Below are positions 1 through 13,200 of a DNA stretch of 64,000 nucleotides, in pieces (position 1 is the stretch's first letter; every line of letters begins with the position of its first letter). The stretch comes from Pagrus major (lineage: Eukaryota > Chordata > Actinopteri > Spariformes > Sparidae), in contig NC_133232.1 of assembly GCF_040436345.1 (NCBI RefSeq), positions 26,566,315 through 26,630,314 of the forward strand. The letters run 5' to 3'. A model generated the notes under the pieces. That model had not been told where the DNA came from, did not search any database, and saw only the letters and a list, made by a program, of their open reading frames with translations. The translations under genes and the position numbers were made by a program.

Positions 1-350
1 CCTCCTCTCGCGCCGCACGTTGACACTTCACTCCACGCCCACACACACACACACACACTTGAGTGCACGCGCGACGTCATCCAGTCTACATTTCACGCAC
101 ATGAGTAGAAAAATATATAAATAAATAAATAAAAGCGTTTCACCGTGAACGTGGGAAAAAAAAAAAAAAAGATGCCGGGGCGGGCGTCGCCGGTAGCGTG
201 ATAGAAGCGCGACACCTGACTGCGTGTTCAAGAATGACACCGCGCGCTCTGAGTGCGTGAACACGCCGCCGGTGCGGGAGAAACGTGCGTCGTCAGAGCG
301 TACGGTGGGAGACACGGATACCTGACAGTGTGCCTCAGACTGCTGCATGT
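1..350. promoter_or_regulatory. CpG-rich promoter-like edge
   Basis: The first 350 bases are much richer in CG dinucleotides than the AT-rich sequence that follows, and they contain a CRE-like GACGTCAT at 73-80. The minus-strand open frame here (28-348) has no recognisable domain, so I do not call it coding. The region could be the promoter of a gene running leftward out of the window. In mammals the gene on that side of WFS1 is JAKMIP1, but nothing here shows that identity. This is inference from composition only. Confidence 0.3.
41..58. repeat. (AC)n microsatellite
   Basis: Uninterrupted AC dinucleotide run of nine units inside the CpG-rich edge. Confidence 0.9.
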
Positions 351-379
351 ATCAATGTCGCATGTATGGTTGATTTTGC

Positions 380-749
380 TTTAAAGGGACAATCTGCAGA
401 TTTGGAGAAGAGATTAAAACTCAGGATTTCAATATTAACAATATTAATTAGGTAATAATACTAACTCTGAAATGTTTTATTTACCCATAACTGAATAAAC
501 GAGCTGTTCTCAGAGGAAAACACTGTTTGAAGCTAGAAAGGTGGCAGGGTCCGCCAAATATAAACAAAGTAAAACAGTATGAAATTGTGTTGTCCTTTAA
601 GGTCAGTTTGTTTGGTCAGTTTATTCAGCCTTGAAAACAAAGAGATTTTGTTTATTTTAGTTTGTTTGGGCATTTAAAATAATCAGTCAATGAAGATCTT
701 TATTTTCTGATTACAATCTCCTCCCAAAAACTACATAGTGCACCTTTAA
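380..749. repeat. MITE-like dispersed repeat
   Basis: About 370 bp of noncoding sequence bounded by TTTAAAGGGACA on the left and TGCACCTTTAA on the right, which form a short imperfect terminal inverted repeat. The 'gcacctttaa' end recurs at 1538-1547 and resembles ends of abundant fish nonautonomous elements. The family name is not determined, and the boundary is read by eye. Confidence 0.45.
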
Positions 750-1274
750 TGTATAAATATGTTCTTACAGTCCATTGCGTACTGCACTAATAAGAAGGTT
801 CGTAAAACTGTTAATGAATGTGTTATTTCATGTCTTTGTTTAACTTTTATTATCACTTTTAATTATATTGTTTTATTGTATCCATTTTTTTTTAAATGTT
901 GCCTCATTATTTATATTTTTATATTTGATATTCCATGTGTGTTTGTGACATTCTGTTTACATGTTTGTATCTTGCTCTGGTACCGAATAAAGTTGATTTT
1001 TAAAAAAAAGACAATTTGATCTCAGAGGTTTCTTCAATTATTAAGACATACTGCTTTTATTGTCTGGAAGATCAATTAACAAAAGATGGAAAGAATAACA
1101 AAACATTTCTTTTTGTAAATTAAGCATTTTCCTGGTAAATTAACAGACTCAACAATATACTATATTTTACAGATAGTTACCAATAGAAACAAATTATATC
1201 TTCATCTTCTTATTCAAGAATTTTAGTTTAAGTCATTCAAAACTTAAATTATCATCAGAATGTGAAGAAATAAA

Positions 1275-1548
1275 TAGAGTTGCAGAGATATCTACTGAAG
1301 TTAGTGTGCTAACCAGCTAGCACAGCTAGGCTTGATAAGCACTTTCTCCCAGTGATCCAAAGGTCCTGTGCCGCTGTTGTAAACACCGACACTCAAGATA
1401 ACTGCACGGCTAACCAAGCTAAGAAGCTAAGAGTAGCTACAGTCATAAACAGAATACAGTTAGCAGCAGTTAGCTGGTGATATACTGTCCCTATTTGCTG
1501 GGAGTGAGATCAATAGGTGGCCAATTCTTACATACTGCACCTTTAAAT
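1275..1548. repeat. Dispersed repeat ending in GCACCTTTAA
   Basis: Noncoding sequence with repeated AGCTA/TTAGC words and a right end 'catactgcacctttaaatg' that matches the right end of the element at 380-749. It looks like a second, diverged fish MITE of the same or a related family. The left boundary is uncertain and could be several hundred bases further left. Confidence 0.4.
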
Positions 1549-1635
1549 GCATTCTTAAACAAACAAAAAAAATAATGACTCTGATGCAGCTTGTTATTTG
1601 CAAAGTAACTATACTGAAGTCATTAAATAAATGTA

Positions 1636-1765
1636 GTGAGTTAAAAGTACAGCATTTGCATCCAAAATGTAGTGGAGTGTAAGTAGAAAGTATCAGAAAA
1701 TGGAAATACTTAAGTAAAGTACAAGTACCCCAAAATTCTACTTGACTAAATGTACATAGTTATTG
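1636..1765 (-). repeat. 'Aagtacaagtac' teleost dispersed repeat, copy 1
   Basis: Carries the words 'agaaagtatcagaaaatgg', 'acttaagtaaagtacaagta' and 'ttgactaaatgtacatagtt'. These are the reverse-orientation form of the element seen at 7285-7500 and 56106-56260. It is a short, noncoding, AT-rich element typical of teleost genomes. Strand is given relative to the 7285 copy. Confidence 0.65.
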
Positions 1766-1772
1766 TACATTA

Positions 1773-1797
1773 GATGATGATGATGATGATGATGATA
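1773..1797. repeat. (GAT)n microsatellite
   Basis: About eight GAT trinucleotide units immediately followed by an imperfect 'aatgatgatt'. Confidence 0.85.
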
Positions 1798-2689
1798 ATG
1801 ATGATTAACTTATTTTTTTTTTATATAGCCATGTGCTTCATACCAGGCATCATTGTAAAATACTTTATTCTTTCTTAGTAAAGGTTATTGAAGACAAACC
1901 ATCATCAACATCAACTCAAAAACATGCCTAAAGATTTCCCACTGTGTGTATCCTCTTCAATTACAGGTACTGCAGTCCGTCTAATTCAGTACATCTATCT
2001 GGGACAATATGACTCTGCGAATCATAAAACTAGGTGAAATAATCTGACAATATGAAAGTGGTGTGAGTGTGACCCAGATTCAAGAGGATGCATTACTTAC
2101 GCACAGCTGCCTGTCTCTGCCTCTCCACACTGCGCCTGCCTGTCTGCCATTCACAGGCAGCACCACACAAATCACCACAGCATATGCAGCCCATTGCTGC
2201 AGGGCAACGTAGGCCATAGGAAGTGCAGGAAGGAGAGCACAGCACACAGTCAGGGATGAGTTTCAATTGTCTACATCGCAGTCCCGGTGGGCATTTCGTC
2301 CAGGTTGTGCTGGCTCTTTATATCTGCGGAGCATTATTGAGTGAGGTGAAGCAGAGGAGCAAAGGGAGTGAGTTTGGAGTATAAAGCCACACTCATTTAG
2401 GTTCCTGCTGAGGCCAGCAAACAGACAACCAGATGGAGTGATAAAGTGAAAAAACATTGTGGTTGCAGGCATCAGGGGAGGGGGTCTGGTTTTGTTTTGG
2501 TGAAGGATTGACTCAGAGAGCAAATGTATGTCAGAGACCGGTAATGAGTGTTTCTGTTAACTGTTTTGCCTCAGGTATTTTTTTACTGTTTTCCACCGCA
2601 TGGTATGTTGTGAGCTTGTTTTTGTACCATACTGTCTGAAAGAACAACGGGAGCATTCACAAAAAGAGCATAAATGAAACTTACTTTTT

Positions 2690-3181
2690 TATTTAAAAGC
2701 ACTATGCAGGTTCATAATATTATATGGGGTTACTACTAGGATAGGTTTACGTACTTTAATGCTCAAAAAAACGCAGCAGTTTTGGTGTGATGCTTGCAGC
2801 CCTGTATTCCCCCTCTGTCTGAAATGCTCTGTTTTAGCGCCTGTCTCTTTAAGGCCCCTCCCCCCTGCTCTGACTGGCCAGCTCACACACGCCTGACCCA
2901 GCACCACTAACCCTGTCTCCAGCCATCTCTGTCGTGCTTCTGTTAGCTTCACTTCTACCGTGAATAACAATTATATAAATGTGTGACATGGTGACGTAGT
3001 GTGATGTCACAAAGTCACAGAATTAAAGGCGAGGCTACTGACGAGCCATTTCAAGAACGTCAGGAGCAACGTTTTCTGTGGGAGAGAGGAGCTTCTGTTG
3101 GTGCAGACTTTGCACAAGAAGCTACATACACTGAAGGAAAGTGGAAAAAAATGAGGAGGAATAATAGGTCTCCTTTAACGT
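2690..3181. repeat. ~490 bp interspersed element
   Basis: A block different in base use from its surroundings, running from about 'aaaagcactatgcagg' to 'aataggtctcctttaa'. It contains 'gtgatgtcacaaagtcacag'. The 3' phrase about an 'aataggtctcctttaa' end is one I associate with widely dispersed teleost elements. Open frames on either strand here (2689-2970, 3001-3189) show no domain and are taken as chance. Class not proven. Confidence 0.45.
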
Positions 3182-6100
3182 CACAATAACCTTGTGATTA
3201 GGCCTTGTGAGATCTCATCCTCTGATAAAAGAACAACCCCACGTGTAAAGTGTAAAAGTGATAGTAGGTGAAAAGCATCCTGGGCCTGTGTTATGCTTCT
3301 AAGAGGAGACTGACTAACTGGGCTGAATGGACAAGTTATATAACCATCTTAATGACAGATTTCTCCAAGGGAAGAAAGAAACAGTCTCATTCAATAGCAG
3401 CGATAACAGTAGACATAGTCAGTCAGCCTATTTCCATCTCTTCGGCCTGGTTACGAGTAACACGGTAATGTGAGGAGTCGCTGGTTTTATTAACTTAACA
3501 TAATCATCTTAGGTTTTCAGCATCCATGAGAGCTGTCAGTAATAAGCTTAACATATTCATGACTGCTGGCAGATTAAATTTATTGTGGCTTTTAGTGGAG
3601 GCCTTTGGTTTTCCGACGGGAGCAGAGACTCAAATGAGGAATATATCAAGCTAACACCTTTGCGTCCATTTCTGAAGCCAGCCACCAAACTGACCCATTT
3701 TCCACAATGTAACCCCAAGTCCCCCAGTCTGTAGCGGCTATGGTGACGTAACACTTTCATATGAAGTTAATTAGACTTCCCAGGCATGAGTCACCACTGT
3801 TAGTCACTAAATAATCTGAGGCTGATGTTCCATGGTCCATCCCCAAAAAGCTTAATTCATAACATGAACACAACAAGACGGTAACCTCATGTGTAATAGG
3901 AGAACGTGGCGTGTGGGGTTGCTTAAAGCTTTTCAAACATAGTAACAAAGATATTCCTGTGTTTCTGACCTTCGGGGTAAGTTATGAGGTGTTTAATGGA
4001 AATGCAGTTGTTAAATGTTCCATTAGATGGTCCAATGCTTTGCTCTACAAATGCACCATTACTGCCCACACCCAGAATCATGATGCAAGTTGTTTAATGT
4101 AGCCACAGAGCAAAGTAGTATGACTCAACAGGAAGAGTTACAGAGCTGTAATAGCATTACAGTTAGCTCAACTGGTTCATAAATAAACAATCATTATATT
4201 ATTACTGTCACCATAAAGTCACCATATATCTGTCATTAAGTGTCTGTGAGTATTGTGAGCCACATTCCACATAAAACAAAATGGTTTCTGTCTCTGCTTT
4301 GTCTAATTTTCAGGTCATAACTGTAAAAATGTCTTGTCTTTTTCTTTTATTTCTTATCAAAGCAGCACTCCACCGATTTCACACATGAAGTTCAGTCTAC
4401 TCATTGAGAACTGTTCAGTCTGTTGTATGATGTGTTCTGTGGCTCTGGAGGGAGCTTTCCAAATGTTTAAAAATAATTCTGATGCCATCAGGGTGGGCTC
4501 CAGACTTTGACATTTTTTACGGAAAGTCTGTTACTATCTAGAGGTGTGGGGTTGGAAAGAATGAAGCAACTTGTAGGCAGTGTAAGACACTATTAAGTTG
4601 CATTATGACGATGTTGCATCCAGCATTGAGCTTGAACTACACTACCTTACAAACCCTGCTACAGTAACTATATGCTAACTATGAAAAGTTTTTTGACTGT
4701 CCAGCCAAAAGTGTTATAGCCAGAACAGTGGTTATGTTCTCATTAAGAATGTTTTCTTCAATTAATTTTTCATGTCTTAAAAATCATGACCAACGATACG
4801 ACCTACCCTAAAAATGCAGATCCTCCTATCTATCTTTGTATTACCTTAAAGGATATAGAGGTAGTGCAACAGCAAAGTGAAGTACACAATCTTTGTTCTT
4901 GTCTTCTTCCTGAGAAAATATGTTTTTAATTGTTTTGTTGTTTGCATGTTTAAAAGTGGAAATTGATCAAGAAGTAAAGACAAATTCAAGCAATCCTCAA
5001 GTATTTATTTTTTTTAGGTATAACCTTTTAAGATGGCTTGATTTGGTGTCATTATAAAGTGTATCTAAACCTTTTTTTGAATTATAAGCTCTAATACAAA
5101 TACAAATAATGTAGTCCCTGTCTAAATAAACAGCTGTTACAGATCGCAGTAACTGCAGCTGAAGCTCAGAAAAAGCAAGGCAGAGTGCAGTAACGACACA
5201 TACTGCAATCTGCCTTGGTTTTTGGTTGGATTTTGTAGTTAGTGCCATTTTTATTTCCATTTTCTCTAAGACTGAGCAAGATTGAACTTAGAAATAACTC
5301 AATTTTGACCATAATTGTATGATTGCACTTTTCATGTAAGTGCAATCTTGGAGTAAAGGATTAATAGCTGAAGAACCCCAAAACAAAAGAAATTTTAGAA
5401 AGAACATGAGCCCAGACCTACAGGGTTGTGACTAAAAGCCTCTATGCATACATCTATTTTCCATCTTTACTTTTATTTGATTTTCCCCTTTCTCTGCTTC
5501 TTTTTTCCACTCAGGCCTCAAAATAGCCACAGATCAATACACAGAGGGTTGGCAGCCGAAGAAGGGACATAAGCCACAGGAAGGAGCTGAGTTTTCCCCA
5601 CTTAGAAAATGTGTAGGAAGTGCCAATGATTTAAGCATAACAGTTTGTAAGAGTTTATAATAACAGGTTCGTATAACAGATGGGTCATGTTGTAAGGATG
5701 TAAGTCAGTCGCACCGACATTACAAGAGTTGGATCAGCTCCCTGCATGAGGATTTCCTCAAAGTGACATTGTATTTGTATCATAGCATAAACAAGTTGGT
5801 GTGATATTTCTTGAGTGCAATTAGGACAAATACCATAAGTCTGTAAAATTGACCAAATTATCAGCTGGCTGCAGTCGGTCCAGCATTACAGTTCCAGCTC
5901 CCTGTAGAGAGACACTTCAAAGGTCAGAATAGCTTCTTGTCTGCATTTGCGATGGAAGTATTCATCTTCACTTCAGTCGATGTCCGTTCTCACATAACCC
6001 TTCTGGTTGCTATGGTTACTGACCATATCTCCTCTCCTCCTCCTCAGGTCTCTCTTCCTGTGAGGGGGGAAGGCCGTGGGTGGGGCCTGTACTGTACAGG

Positions 6101-7284
6101 GACCTGTTACCTAGACACAGAAGGAGACAGAGAGGGGATTGAGTGCATTTTGGACTCTATTCTGGTGTATCATGCAGCAGCTTTTTATAACAGCAGCTGG
6201 TATTGTTGCCAGATATGCGATCAGAAAAGATGACAGGGAAGTCTCCATCACGTGAGAACTGGGATAGGTCAATACTACCTTGAGGGGATGCTGAGAATGA
6301 AAACAAACAGAAAATAAAACCAGCTTGTTTCAATTTTCACTCGACTAAGTAATGACCACATGGTAGAAATTTGCACGTGTTGACTGTGAGTCTCAGGCAG
6401 GGGTAGTGTGCCCCTGACAAATCTGTGAGGGGATTTACATAGTTAAAAGATTTGGACTCATAACAAGCTCTTTATTACAAATATCTGTCTTGAGCTCCTT
6501 TGCCTAATTTAGATGGGAAATGCGTCTGTGAGTGCATGTGTGGCTAAGCCTATTTAAATGACAGATTGCCTAATGTAGATTGAAGGTGTGCATGTGAAAG
6601 ACCAAAACCAGTATAAGGGTCCTGCTTATCCTCTCAACCGGATTGCGTTAATCTACTAATCGAGAGCTATTTACATAACTGCTTCCATGCAGTCGCAATT
6701 ACAGACTGTTTCCTTCTTTTCCCACAATGTGGAATCCACTCTCAGTCCCACAAATTTAATCTCACTCTGTCCCTTGAGTCCTGTTGCTTATTCTCTTTGT
6801 AAGTCATTTAATTGTCTGTGCTCCTTCCTTTTTTGCCTGTGTCCCCCTCTTCTGAACTTGTCTATGTCCCACTGCTCCTGATTGAGGGTGGCATGGTACA
6901 TGCATGTGAGCAGAAACCTCCACAATGGAAAATCTTTACAAATCCTCTGTAGCTTATGTTTGGGGCTCAAGCAACATATTTTTGTCACAGAGCAAAGCTG
7001 GCAGAGAGTAATTCACCCAAATCACAAACTTAGAGGCAAGTTATCAAAGCTTGAATCTGTTTGTTTTGCAGAAGAATAAACTCTAACTGCTAACTAACTT
7101 TGGATCATGTGATTAATCATAGTTGTTGGGTAAACCCTGAACCCTAAAGAAGATCAGATTACATAGATGTTAGTCTCTAAAACACATAATTTGCTAATAC
7201 TATATTTACAACAGCCAACATGGTGCTACCTTTTCTTTCTCCTCTGTTCATTAACTAAAATTATGGATAATTTCTAATTAAACT
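3182..7284. other. Intergenic, no gene seen
   Basis: About 4.1 kb of AT-rich sequence with only short open frames and no protein similarity that I recognise. There is no splice-flanked exon-like stretch and no RNA gene signature. A CpG-poor polypyrimidine stretch near 5470-5510 has no partner exon. Treated as ordinary intergenic DNA upstream of wfs1. Confidence 0.6.
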
Positions 7285-7500
7285 CAATGATGGAATATAA
7301 GTACATTTACTCAAGTACTAGCACAATTTAGAACTTCTTGTACTTTACTTGAGTATTTCCCATTTTCTGCTACTTTATACCTCTACACCACTATTTTGGA
7401 GGCAAATATCGTACTTTTACTCCACTACATTTATTTGACAGCCATAGTTACTCGTTACTTTGCAGATTGCATGCTGCAACAGACCCAGAGTAGCTCATTT
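7285..7500 (+). repeat. 'Aagtacaagtac' teleost dispersed repeat, copy 2
   Basis: Reads 'aagtacatttactcaagtac', 'gtactttacttgagtatttc', 'tctgctactttatacctcta' and 'cttttactccactacattta'. This string of words is characteristic of one abundant fish element, and copies recur at 1636, 21095 and 56106 in this window. It has no coding capacity. Confidence 0.7.
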
Positions 7501-8289
7501 ATAAATGTTAATACTAACACTAATACTAATAATACTAACTAAAAAAAATTCATAAATTAAAAAATGGAATAAAAAATTAAAACAGATTGATTTCAATCAT
7601 CAAAAAAAAATGCTGATTATTGAATATGATAATCTGCTATAATCTGTCGTACCATTGCCTGCAGTTCATACATACATGTAAATATACATGTATTATTTCA
7701 ATTTCACTTGTAGGCCTATTTTAAGTACTTAGGTACACTTAATGACAGATACTATTTGCCTACTTTATGCTTACTTACTTAAGTATTATTTTTATGGGTG
7801 ACTTTAACGCTGATTAAATTTGTCATAAAAAAAGTAACACACCATGAGATGCACAATCACAGCTTGTATATGGGAATAAAAATGGAAAAAGACAGCAAAA
7901 GTAAAGGTAGATTTGGTTTTTATTATGTATTACGTATTTTATGTAATGTTAAAGGTTTTGAAATAAGGAGGGAAAATAGTAATCATGGGTAGGCTATTAT
8001 TTTAGTTTGTAATCCACGTTTATAAAAGAAAACAAAATGCCATGTACTGCCATCTCCTGGTAGACAACTTGAATTACGTTGTTGCAAACTAAAAAAAGAA
8101 AGATAATAATAATTATTAAAAGACAAAGCAGATATTCAAAGAAGCCTAAACCACTCTTATAAAACTTATTTAAGGATTTAACTAATTTAACGCTAAATTA
8201 CCTGAAATAACTCCCTGATTTTACCTTTGAGGTTCATCAATTTATCGACAGTTGACTCTTCTTGACTGTGAGAAATCGCTTGAACTTCC

Positions 8290-8420
8290 TGTCCTCGCAG
8301 CCAATCAAATCGCGCTCTGGAAAAACGAGTCCTAAGTTGTATCCAATCACAACGCGCAGAAGTCGAAGTGGGCGTGGACGTGCAGTGCAGCCGCTGACAG
8401 AGCGTCCTGTAGGTTGTTTG
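8290..8420 (+). promoter_or_regulatory. wfs1: wfs1 proximal promoter
   Basis: A CpG-rich island in AT-rich DNA, just upstream of the inferred noncoding first exon. It has two CCAAT boxes (8301-8305 and 8343-8347), each followed by CG-rich sequence, and an ACGT-core GGACGTG near 8376-8382. CCAAT plus ACGT-core elements suit NF-Y and ATF6/XBP1 binding, which fits the known ER-stress induction of WFS1. The classic ERSE spacing (CCAAT, nine bases, CCACG) is not present, so the stress-element reading is inference. Confidence 0.5.
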
Positions 8421-8574
8421 GAGTTTGACCATCCAGAGCCAAGCCGAGAGGCAGACCTCACAAAAGCGAAAGGGAATAATGACTTGGGACACAGAATAGC
8501 ACGGAAACCGAGATATTTCTCGAGGCCTTTTCACTCGGAGGATTTGAAATAAACTGGTGTGTTCGTGGTTCAAG
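8421..8574 (+). other. wfs1: wfs1 5' noncoding exon (start approximate)
   Basis: Ends in 'gtggttcaag' followed by a strong donor 'gtaagc' at 8575. The next acceptor in a sensible place is 'gtgattttcag' at 10232, two bases before the wfs1 start codon. WFS1 genes have a noncoding first exon, which fits. The transcription start inside the CpG island cannot be fixed from sequence; the left boundary is a guess. Confidence 0.5.
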
Positions 8575-10232
8575 GTAAGCGAGCCACAGCAGTGACATGT
8601 TTGAGGAACGTACAGGTTAGCATTAGCAACAAAACCACCGGTTAGTTTAGCTACCTGCCACATATATCACTGTCAGTTACATAAAGACTGTGGTATTGTA
8701 TTAGTGTAAGACATGTGTAAACGGTGGCTGAATGATAATGAGTATTAGGACTATCTGAATGTCTATTCCACTGGTTAAATCTGTGTCATTGGAGCTGCTC
8801 CTTGCTGGCAAAGAAGGGGTTTCCCTAAACTGCAACAGGACACATCACGTTTCCAGTCAGGACTCTTCAAGGATGTGTCCTTCTCGATATAGCTCCACAG
8901 GGCTCACTCGATAATGTCTAAAATAGACTGCAGGACACATGACGGGTTTGATATTACAGAAAACAATGGGTTTTACACAGCTGAACCAAACTTATTAAAA
9001 CATAATGGATTGCAGAATTTAAATTGTTATGGAGGTCGAGGTTTGCAGGCTTCAGTCTTTAAACACATGTCTGCTGTCAGTGGTTGCAGGGTTGCAATGA
9101 AAATCTGCTGGCTCTCAAGCCTTGGTGGCACATGAGAGAGCCATATGTGTCAGTTTTTTCTTGTTTTGTTTTACAGTAAGTTGTGTTTCCATCATAAAAC
9201 ATACCAGACGTTGTAGGTTATCTGTAATATTATAAGGTGTTAGCCCTATTTTGTCATCTAGGTCTTTCATCTTTGGAGCAAATTTGGCTGTTGTCAGAAA
9301 ACTTTCATGAAATGAATCAGTCAGGTTAAGTTATGTGAACAGTTTTGTTGTAACTCCGCTTGGCATTGATGTGTCAATTCAATGTTCCCTCGTGAAAAGG
9401 GAGAGACAATAAAAGATTTTATCACAGATTGTGATTAAAAATAACACAATAAGTTGATCGTGGTGAATTTTCATTTTCGGGACAATCAGGAATTGAGATT
9501 ATGGTGAATATCCTCACATGAATGACTTTAAAAAAAAGCTGTCTAGCTCACTGATGTACAGTCCAATATTGGTTTTCTGATTTATTTGAATTTCCTTCCT
9601 TCCTGTCACCATGGCTTGCACATTGTATCCGCACAAACGCAAGTTCAATCAGATGTGTGTAAAAACTACAAACTTAAAAGCAACAGGGGGATGGGTTTAC
9701 CACCATTAATTTAGGACCTTATGATTAAGATGACTTATTTAAGATTCTTTAATTGTTTTCACTCGAAAAGATGTGTACTAAGTCCTAATTTGTTCCCTAA
9801 CTAAATGTAAGTAGAAAGTGATTCCAGTATGTTTTAGTGCAATTTTAGTTTTATTTTGAAGTTTTAAGAATATTTAGATGATTATTGGGATATATCCCTG
9901 GTTTTTGGTGAGGATTTAAGCAGTGATTACAGTCATTTGTTTGTGTACTGCAGTCTCAGTCATAGCTGACTGAGCAGAGGGGGCTTGTTGAAGTGAAAAG
10001 AGAAAGTGTCCTTTCGCAACAGCTGTTACTCCACCGTCACTTCCCTCTCTGTCATACCTTCACTGTCAGCTGTCTGCCTTGAGCTCTTCCTTACACTCTG
10101 CTGCTGAACACATGCTAACATATCAGTTACATTTTGACATTGCTGTTTTCCGATTCCTCTCCAACATCACTGTGAATTGACAAGCCCTTGAGTTTTCTTC
10201 TTCACTGATTTGTTCTCTGATGTGATTTTCAG
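8575..10232 (+). other. wfs1: wfs1 intron 1
   Basis: GTAAGC donor and TTTTCAG acceptor, 1.66 kb. I see no additional coding exon or RNA gene in it; the 73-codon frame at 8914-9135 is unsupported. Confidence 0.6.
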
Positions 10233-10234
10233 CC

Positions 10235-13200
10235 ATGGAAACATCACCTACCGGCAGCGCTGCCGCCCCAAAACCCAACCCCTCATCTCCCTTCACCCTG
10301 AGGCCCAGCCTTTCCACTTCCAGCTCATCGACAACCACAACCACACCAACCTCAGAGCGCCCTAAGCCTAAACTCACCATGCCAACGCCGCCAACTATGC
10401 CCTCATCTCCTCCCTCTACTGCCTCCCCTCGGACTTCTCCTGGCCTTTCCTCCCGTTCTTCCTCCCTGTCCACGCCACCTGCCTCCCCTCTCCGCCAGCC
10501 CATCAGGAGCCCCTCTCTGGTGGGCAGATCTCAGCTTAATGCAGCCTCTACGGGGAATCCCCCAACTGGATCCACATCTGCTGGAGCTGCTGTGAAGGCT
10601 CCACAACCTCCACCCACACCCGAACCAGGTTGGAGTCAAACTCTTTGACCTTTTGCTCTTATAATAAAAAAATCTTTCACTTCTCCACCAATCAGTGCAG
10701 CCAACACTCCCAGACAGTTTACTGCCTGTACTACTGTGTCCCCATGACAACCATAGACATTTCCCACAACATGTAAAGTAGTCTCCCCCACTCTGCTGAC
10801 TTGAGGAGAAAAACCAGTCTCACCCTCATCTTTTCAGACCATGTCAGCTCTGCTTCGTTCCTACTCACCAAATTAAAGTTCACATAGTAGGGGATCTCGA
10901 AGCTGCACTGGGGATATCAGATTTAATTTGTTGCATGACTTTGCAGTGACATGTAAATATGGAGGATGGCTGGAGAGTGTGAAATTCAACACCTCAGTCG
11001 TGTGACACAGTTTTTTCCTTTAGACTCAGTCCTGTCCCCGAAAAAAGACACACCCTGTACTTTGTGTCAAGCTGTTGAGATTTCATCAGATAATCATGTT
11101 GTAGATAATGAAAGTAAAAAATGGGAGACAGATTGCATCACTGTGCAGGAAAGCTAGCAGCTGCTGTTGACTGTGCTCAACCAACGGTTATTTAAGGGCA
11201 CAGGCGGTGATCGGGGTATGAGCAATGTACCAGGAGCATTGACTGGCATCTGACAGAAGATACCAGATCCCATCTTATTTTTTTCCTCCAGAGACAGGCA
11301 GGCACAGACAGACCACCAATTCACACACCAGTATCACTAACAGCCTGTGGGCGTTTTGAATCTTGGAAAGTCTTTCCACATTTCTTGCCACCTCCAGTTT
11401 TTCCTGGTATACATGATTAGAAAGATTTGCTGTTTTGTTTTTTCAAAACAACAAATGTGACACCTTACTTTGAAGGAAGTCGACACATTTTCCATCGGAG
11501 CTAGTTTGAGTGAGGCATGGGGATTTGACAGTATCAGAGCTCATCAGCCAGAAGGAGAAGATAATTAAACCAGATTGGTTCAGAGGGACGTTCTTATCAG
11601 GGCAGAAGCTGTTTCTGGAAGGGTCTGACTCATGCTCACACTCTGGGATCTCTCATATCATGACTGCCATATCACCTCCTTGTGTTTACCTGGACCATGT
11701 ATGCAGAGTATTTTATTATTAAACTTTCAACTTAATTTATTTTATGGTTGAAGTTTTCCTCAAACTTTAGGCTATAGGCTAAATATTTTTTATATAGTAT
11801 TTCCACGTTCATATTTTGTCAGTTGTGGACATTAACTTGAACTAGAAACAGTATGGTCAGCAGTTTCAGACCCTATAAATACAAGTATCCATACTGTGCC
11901 ATGATTAGACAGCATGAACACAAACACACACCTTCACTAACATCTTTTCATGTTTATGTTCAAATAATTTTTCAATTACCTCTCCTTCAGTGTTATCCAT
12001 CTATTTACAGAAGAGAGATCTAACTAAATAATTACAGCCACACATTTTACGCAGTACGGCATTTTGTTGGGTACTGTTTTATTCAGAATCTGTTGTATAT
12101 TGTGTACCTAAGATCCATGAAATCTACTGCAGTGTTTAGTAAATAACTTCCTGTTCTCTTCAGAAGATCCGGAGGAGGAGGTCAGTTTTGAGGACCTGGA
12201 GGAGAGAGCAAAGTCAGGAGAAGCTAAAGCACAGACCAAGGTCAGTGTCAATGAACATATTGCAAATACTCTTGACTTTAATGACCATATGGTGGGCATA
12301 GAACAGACCAACATATTGATGGGAAGGACAGGTCATTGCAACGCTTGCCTTTGCAAGTCTAAGAGTGTGTGCTTGTGTGTGTGTGTCTGTCCAGATGGGG
12401 CGTTACTTCCTGGCTCTGGCAGAAGAAAGAGATGAGGAGCTGAACAACTGTACAGCAGTCACTTGGCTCATCCAGGCTGCTAAACAAGGCCGCAAGGACG
12501 CCGTCAGACTGCTGCAGCAGTGCCTAGCCTCCAGGAAAGGTGCCAAAACCTCCCACTGATATCATCAATCTATGGCTATTAGCAACGCAGCATGAAAGCC
12601 ATTGGTTTTCATGTTATGATTTTAACTGTAACTGATGTTGGGAATAGATCTCCATCATCAGCGTGTACATTTGCTGTCTTGTTTCAGGCATCACTCTGGA
12701 GAACTTTGAGGAGGTGAAGAAATTGTGCACAGAGACACGTTTCGAGAGAGGAGTTAGGAAAGCAGCTCTGCTGATGTACTGGAAGTTGAACCCGGAGAGG
12801 AAGAAGGCGGTGGCTGTTTCTGAGATGTTGGAGAACGTTGAACACGTGCACACAGAGCCAGGTATGAGAAGAGATATACTGTGATTTAACACATTCACAT
12901 TGCACCATTTTATGTTGTTTTTTCAAAAACAGGGATGCACAGATGTATCCACTGGCGCTAAAGGGAAAATTAATAACAAAACCTAAATAAATAACAACAA
13001 AGAGTCAGCTGTCGGCTAAATTGACATATAAGTATCGGCCCAGGATTTTACAATCGGTGCATCCCTAATTAAAACAAATTTGTAGCAGTACTTTTAATTA
13101 CCTCTCCTATTGCAAATGATGTTAAATAGGCAAAAAAATACAAACTAGTTTCATGTTTGTTGTTTTCTCTTGTATCCACAGGTCAACCAGTCTCCCCAGG

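Noticed and set aside
28-348. 106-codon minus-strand frame at the left edge
   Set aside because: Low-complexity parts (poly-Phe from an A run), no domain; better read as promoter-like CpG DNA.
8193-8663. 156-codon minus-strand frame in the wfs1 promoter
   Set aside because: Lies over a CpG-rich promoter and noncoding exon, has no recognised domain and no splice support.
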